From contig JAFPUX010000586.1 in NCBI GenBank assembly GCA_017413145.1, forward strand, positions 1-5,757: 5,757 nt of DNA, written 5' to 3'. The notes under the pieces were generated by a model, which saw nothing but the letters and a program-made list of their open reading frames with translations, was not told where the DNA came from and searched no databases. Each line of letters opens with the position of its first letter. The stretch's first letter is position 1. This DNA is from Kiritimatiellia bacterium (GTDB lineage Bacteria > Verrucomicrobiota > Kiritimatiellia > RFP12 > UBA3636). This document shows positions 5,562 through 5,757 of this stretch, piece by piece. Both the position numbers and the translations under genes were made by a program.

Positions 5562-5567
5562 CGAGGC
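5515..5567 (+). promoter_or_regulatory. Leader hairpin with antiterminator-like loop
   Basis: Nested stems GCCTCGC/GCGAGGC (5515-5521 with 5561-5567), CCGCAC/GTGCGG (5523-5528 with 5553-5558) and GGCG/CGCC (5532-5535 with 5549-5552) form a 17-bp interrupted hairpin. The 13-base loop at 5536-5548 contains TCGGGGTT, complementary (one G.T pair) to GACCCCGA at 5609-5616, the 5' arm of the downstream terminator. A small GCCGG/CCGGC hairpin (5579-5591) lies between them. The arms are seen directly; the switching role is inferred. Confidence 0.55.
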
Positions 5568-5608
5568 AAACGCGGCGTGCCGGCTTCCGGCCGCAACCGC
5601 CCTTCCAC

Positions 5609-5645
5609 GACCCCGATCGCGACGCGCCGTCGCATCGGGGTCTTT
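5609..5645 (+). terminator. Strong intrinsic terminator or attenuator before the synthase gene
   Basis: GACCCCGAT (5609-5617) pairs perfectly with ATCGGGGTC (5634-5642). After a bulged C (5618), GCGAC (5619-5623) pairs with GTCGC (5629-5633) around a GCGCC loop, followed by TTT and CCTT. The 14-bp stem sits 57 bases upstream of the synthase ATG and 48 bases after the possible leader peptide stop, the usual place for an attenuator. Alternatively it ends a separate small RNA starting near 5472. Confidence 0.7.
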
Positions 5646-5666
5646 CCTTCGGAAAAGACTCTTCAA

Positions 5667-5694
5667 CCTCTCACCTCTTACCTCTCACCTCTCA
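5667..5694 (+). repeat. Pyrimidine-rich heptamer array before the synthase gene
   Basis: Four 7-bp units follow the consensus CCTCTCA (one is CCTCTTA). A degenerate unit (TCTTCAA, 5660-5666) precedes them, and one further heptamer (TCCGAAA) brings the register exactly to the ATG at 5702. The unit sequence is unrelated to the arrays before ruvA and mrp. No Shine-Dalgarno sequence is present. Confidence 0.8.
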
Positions 5695-5701
5695 TCCGAA
5701 A

Positions 5702-5757
5702 ATGAACTCCGAAACCCGCCGAATCAAAATCTTCGACTCCACGCTCCGCGACGGCGA
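5702..5757 (+). CDS. DRE-TIM synthase N-terminus (2-isopropylmalate or citramalate synthase-like), 3' cut
   Basis: Only 18 complete codons are in the window, beginning MNSETRRIKIFDSTLRDG. The IFDSTLRDG motif is the family signature: the Arg and the metal-binding Asp of the first beta strand in DRE-TIM metallolyases, which condense acetyl-CoA with a 2-oxoacid. 2-isopropylmalate synthase (leucine pathway) is the commonest protein with this opening. Citramalate synthase and homocitrate synthase share it and cannot be separated from so short a piece, so no gene symbol is given. The attenuator-like leader upstream agrees with an amino-acid biosynthesis gene. The start follows the heptamer array directly, without a Shine-Dalgarno sequence. 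Confidence 0.82.
   Translation, partial: MNSETRRIKIFDSTLRDG

Noticed and set aside
5475..5645. T-box or other known riboswitch
   Set aside because: No T-box core (GGTGGNACC-like) or other class motif that I recognise is visible; only the alternative hairpins are supported.
4264..5666. Long minus-strand frames opposite mrp and the leader
   Set aside because: They are shadows of mrp with Arg/Ser/Ala-rich, motif-free translations, and their reading through the octamer array gives only repeat peptides.

Overview
The window is a GC-rich bacterial chromosome segment with every supportable gene on the + strand. Gene content (LysM/L,D-transpeptidase, RuvA, a compact Aquifex-type aconitase, an Mrp/NBP35-type Fe-S carrier) and AT-richer short tandem repeats between GC-rich genes suggest an uncultured member of the Planctomycetes-Verrucomicrobia-Chlamydiae group, perhaps Kiritimatiellota. 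That assignment is inference; nothing here proves the taxon.

Layout: (1) bases 1-816, the 3' part of a LysM plus L,D-transpeptidase cell-wall gene. (2) 818-880, a junction made almost entirely of 7-bp units, leading straight into (3) ruvA, 881-1486. (4) A sigma70-like promoter and a Shine-Dalgarno sequence precede a lipoprotein amino-acid-binding protein (1577-2416), followed by two strong hairpins. The second hairpin overlaps (5) the apparent promoter of an aconitase (2519-4456). (6) The aconitase stop codon lies inside a second heptamer array, followed by a hairpin and an 8-bp tandem array whose last unit contains the start codon of (7) an Mrp/ApbC/NBP35-type P-loop Fe-S carrier (4549-5427). 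(8) A 274-bp region holds a promoter, a possible 28-codon leader peptide, a long hairpin, a strong intrinsic terminator and a third tandem array, ending at (9) the first 18 codons of a DRE-TIM synthase, most likely 2-isopropylmalate synthase or citramalate synthase.

Functionally, aconitase is a [4Fe-4S] enzyme and Mrp/ApbC proteins deliver such clusters, so the aconitase-mrp pair looks like an enzyme next to its cofactor carrier. The last gene belongs to branched-chain amino-acid (or related 2-oxoacid) synthesis and appears to be controlled by a transcription attenuator or riboregulator. RuvA and the transpeptidase are housekeeping genes without clear functional links to the rest.

The most unusual signal is between the genes. 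Three of the five visible start codons (ruvA, mrp, the synthase) are reached through short tandem arrays of three different 7- or 8-bp units and lack a recognisable Shine-Dalgarno sequence. The second candidate for something undescribed is the leader of the final gene: the loop of its hairpin repeats the 3' arm of the terminator, so it could pair with the terminator's 5' arm and form an antiterminator.
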